A DNA stretch of 7,873 nucleotides from Candidatus Rifleibacteriota bacterium. Lineage in GTDB: Bacteria; Riflebacteria; Ozemobacteria; Ozemobacterales; Ozemobacteraceae. Location of the stretch: NCBI GenBank assembly GCA_029560455.1, contig JAKQKW010000224.1, positions 1-7,873 of the forward strand, read 5' to 3'. This document shows positions 6,094 to 7,873 of this stretch, in pieces. The notes under the pieces were generated by a model that was not told the DNA's origin, did no database searches, and saw nothing but the letters and a program-made list of their open reading frames with translations. Position 1 is the stretch's first letter. Every line of letters begins with the position of its first letter. The position numbers were made by a program, and so were the translations under genes.

Positions 6094-7743
6094 TTACTCG
6101 GTTTTGAACTGACTCTGAACGAAAGCGTCAAATTCACGGGCATTGCGCAGGGTTTCTTCGTTTTCGTCGAGCCAGCGCCTGGCGCTCTGGGCTTCAGGTG
6201 CGTCAGGCCGTTTGGCGACGAAAGCAGAGAGATGTGCGTATGCGAGTTCCTGGTCATTCATCGAACTGTAGGTTCTGATATAATTCGGCCGGTCGGCAAC
6301 CAGCAGATTTCCGGGAAAAGTTTCGTGGCCGATACCGCCATAGAGCTGCCCAAGTCTGAGTTTGGCGCGGTAGGCGATGTCGTCTTCATACATGGCGAGC
6401 AGACTGTAAATGCGTTTTGCCTCTTCGAGGCGCTCATCGAGTTCAAGAAAAATGGCTTTCCAGTATTCAACGCGCGGGTCGCCTTTGAAGAACTTTTCGC
6501 AGCGGGCAAGGTGATTGTTGGCGCGGTAGTCGCCCTTGCGCGCGAAAATTTCGAGCAGACCGACGTTGACGTCGAAATTATCAGGGTTCATGTCGTAGGC
6601 GAGGTTGAACATTACCAGTGCAAAGCCATAATCGTTGTTCTTCAGATAGGCTTTGCCAAGACCGACGAGCGGCATAAAGCTGTCGGGCCACAGATCGCGG
6701 GCTTTCTGCAGCACTTCGATGGCCTTGGGAAACTGCTGCATTTTCTGGTAAGCTTCGCCAAGACCGAGATAGGCCTGCATGGCATTCTTGTCGAGTTTGA
6801 TCGCCTTGTCGAACTTTTCTACAGCCTGCTTGTAAAGTTTGTTTTCGCTGTCGAGCTGGCCCGAAAGAATTATGGCTTCGACGTTGTCGGGGGTGCCCTT
6901 GAGAACGTCGGCGAGTATGGTTTCAGCCTTCTTATAGTCGGGTTTGTTGGCAAAGATGCAGGCCCGGGCATAAGAGGCCTTGTGTGCCGGCGTCATGCGC
7001 GCCGGGTCGGCTTTTTCGAGGGCAGCGAAAACGGTCATCGCCTTCTGGTAGTAGCCGCTGCCGACGTTGCTGAGGCAGATGATGGCCTTTTCGAGCAATT
7101 CGATGTTGGCTGGTTCCGCTTCTACCGCAAGCAGATAGGCATCGGCAGCGGCCTGAAACTGACCGTTGTCGAACAGCGAGTTGCCTTTTGTATAGTTTTC
7201 GCGGGCCTTGTCATTCTTGATACTGGTTGGTTCAACGGCAGCGGTTTCGCTGGCGGCCGGAGGTTCCGCGGCTGTAGCGGCAGTGTCTGCAGCAGCCGGG
7301 TTTTCGTTGTTAGTTGCGGTATCAGTAGAGGAAGTTTCGCTGGCGGCGACTGCGGTTGTGGCTGAGACTGCCGCTGATGCGGTCTGATTCTCGTCGCCTG
7401 CGATTTTCTGGGAATCTTCAGCGGTTTTGCCCTTGTTGCTTTCGAGCAGCTTTTTCAGTGTTTTAGCCCGTTCAAGAGCCTTATCGGCCAGGTCGATACG
7501 ACCGATTTTGCGCAGTGAAACGCTGAACAGATACCAGGCTTCGGGGTGTTTCGGGTGATTTTTTATTTCGTCCTTGTTCTGAGTGAGAACCTGATTGAAA
7601 AGTTCGGCTGACTTCTTGAAGTCGCCACCTTTCATCAGCTTTTTGCCATTTTCAATTTCGGTTTCAAGATTGACGGCAGCCAGCGCGCCCGTTGCAAGAC
7701 CGGCGCAGACGAAAGCTGTCATAAGAAGATTGCGCACCTTCAT
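6094..7743 (-). CDS. Exported TPR-repeat protein, 549 residues
   Basis: This is a tetratricopeptide-repeat protein that probably acts as a protein-binding scaffold in the periplasm. Residues 1-22 form a signal peptide (MKVRN, hydrophobic core, GALA|AV). Two TPR-like units lie near 29-62 and 66-100 (DFKKSAELFNQVL, RIDLADKALERAKTL). A low-complexity Ala/Thr/Ser/Glu linker covers about 105-175, in which AASET occurs twice, encoded by an identical 14-base stretch at 7244-7257 and 7334-7347. From about 178 to 455 there are seven or eight further TPRs, for example GQFQAAADAYLLAVEAEPAN, KLYKQAVEKFDKAIKLDKNA and QQFPKAIEVLQKARDLWPDS. The last 90 residues are mixed, ending in another helical repeat. 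The ATG overlaps the stop of the upstream gene (ATGA), and its ribosome site GAGGAG (7757-7752) lies within that gene, so translation is probably coupled. The 892-residue gene follows after 27 bases. The partner is unknown; the neighbour is the obvious candidate. Confidence 0.92.
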   Translation of the reverse strand: MKVRNLLMTAFVCAGLATGALAAVNLETEIENGKKLMKGGDFKKSAELFNQVLTQNKDEIKNHPKHPEAWYLFSVSLRKIGRIDLADKALERAKTLKKLLESNKGKTAEDSQKIAGDENQTASAAVSATTAVAASETSSTDTATNNENPAAADTAATAAEPPAASETAAVEPTSIKNDKARENYTKGNSLFDNGQFQAAADAYLLAVEAEPANIELLEKAIICLSNVGSGYYQKAMTVFAALEKADPARMTPAHKASYARACIFANKPDYKKAETILADVLKGTPDNVEAIILSGQLDSENKLYKQAVEKFDKAIKLDKNAMQAYLGLGEAYQKMQQFPKAIEVLQKARDLWPDSFMPLVGLGKAYLKNNDYGFALVMFNLAYDMNPDNFDVNVGLLEIFARKGDYRANNHLARCEKFFKGDPRVEYWKAIFLELDERLEEAKRIYSLLAMYEDDIAYRAKLRLGQLYGGIGHETFPGNLLVADRPNYIRTYSSMNDQELAYAHLSAFVAKRPDAPEAQSARRWLDENEETLRNAREFDAFVQSQFKTE

Positions 7744-7873
7744 TGCTTTTGCTCCTCAAGACCATTCTCTGTGAATGACATGGTGTGAATAAAGTTTCTT
7801 GCGTCATCAGATTTATATATTTTACCACCCACTGTACCGACGTAGAGAATTTTTTTTGTATCGACGGCAGCGC
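7740..7873 (-). CDS. C-terminal tail of a propeller/Asp-box-like protein, truncated by the window edge
   Basis: Only the last 43 residues are visible, read in frame from base 7871 to a TGA at 7742-7740. The segment ILYVGTVGGKIYKSDDARNF has the look of a beta-propeller strand pair: a VGTxxGxIYKS unit as in Reg_prop or YCF48-like proteins, with SDDARNF resembling a degenerate Asp-box (SxDxGxxW). The tail ends in a charged SFTENGLEEQKQ. The stop shares four bases (ATGA) with the TPR gene start, and its GAG-GAG codons double as that gene's ribosome site, which strongly supports a real reading frame. The rest of the protein, including any signal peptide, lies beyond the window, so family membership is tentative. 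Confidence 0.7.
   Translation of the reverse strand, partial: AAVDTKKILYVGTVGGKIYKSDDARNFIHTMSFTENGLEEQKQ

Noticed and set aside
6232..7365. A 377-codon open frame on the plus strand opposite the TPR gene
   Set aside because: It is antisense to a protein with clear TPR repeats, shows no domain of its own, and its openness follows from codon choice in the real gene.
7740..7873. A second open frame on the minus strand at the right edge
   Set aside because: It is also free of stops over this short stretch, but its translation has no propeller-like pattern and it does not give the ATGA overlap with the TPR start.

Overview
The window is a compact stretch of bacterial chromosome with moderate GC, the standard genetic code and strong purine-rich Shine-Dalgarno sites. 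Five of its six genes can be read from or near their starts or across informative domains. All four genes with a visible N-terminus other than the radical SAM enzyme begin with a Sec-type signal peptide, which points to a cell with a periplasm or an outer surface rich in exported proteins. I cannot name the organism. A poorly characterised Gram-negative-type lineage (for example one of the uncultured phyla) is a guess from the lack of recognisable families, not something the sequence proves. No transposon, phage, CRISPR array, tRNA or rRNA is visible, and no gap between genes exceeds about 80 bases.

Left arm, plus strand (1-2312): the 3' part of an AmrS-type radical SAM gene (AmmeMemoRadiSam family) runs in from the left edge. 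After 71 bases comes a gene for an exported, mostly helical 411-residue protein of unknown function. Its stop codon lies inside the stem of a probable intrinsic terminator.

Right arm, minus strand (7873 down to 2315): this reads as one transcription path of exported proteins. First is the C-terminal tail of a protein with a beta-propeller/Asp-box-like strand, entering from the right edge and too short to be called as a gene on length alone. Its stop overlaps the start of a 549-residue periplasmic TPR protein (ATGA). After 27 bases comes a very large 892-residue secreted protein of no family I recognise. Then a perfect 14-bp hairpin with a U-tract forms a terminator, followed only about 20 bases later by a secreted 331-residue protein with seven propeller repeats. 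That last gene converges on the 411-residue gene with just 2 bases between their stop codons.

The most interesting points are the layout of the minus-strand cluster (propeller, TPR, large cysteine-bearing exported protein, terminator, propeller) and two unusual arrangements of regulatory sequence: a terminator built through a stop codon, whose T-tract also encodes the Lys-Lys end of the opposing gene, and a good -35/-10 pair placed so that its transcripts would begin inside the arm of the cluster's terminator. The cluster could be a surface or envelope assembly system, but nothing in the window proves a function.
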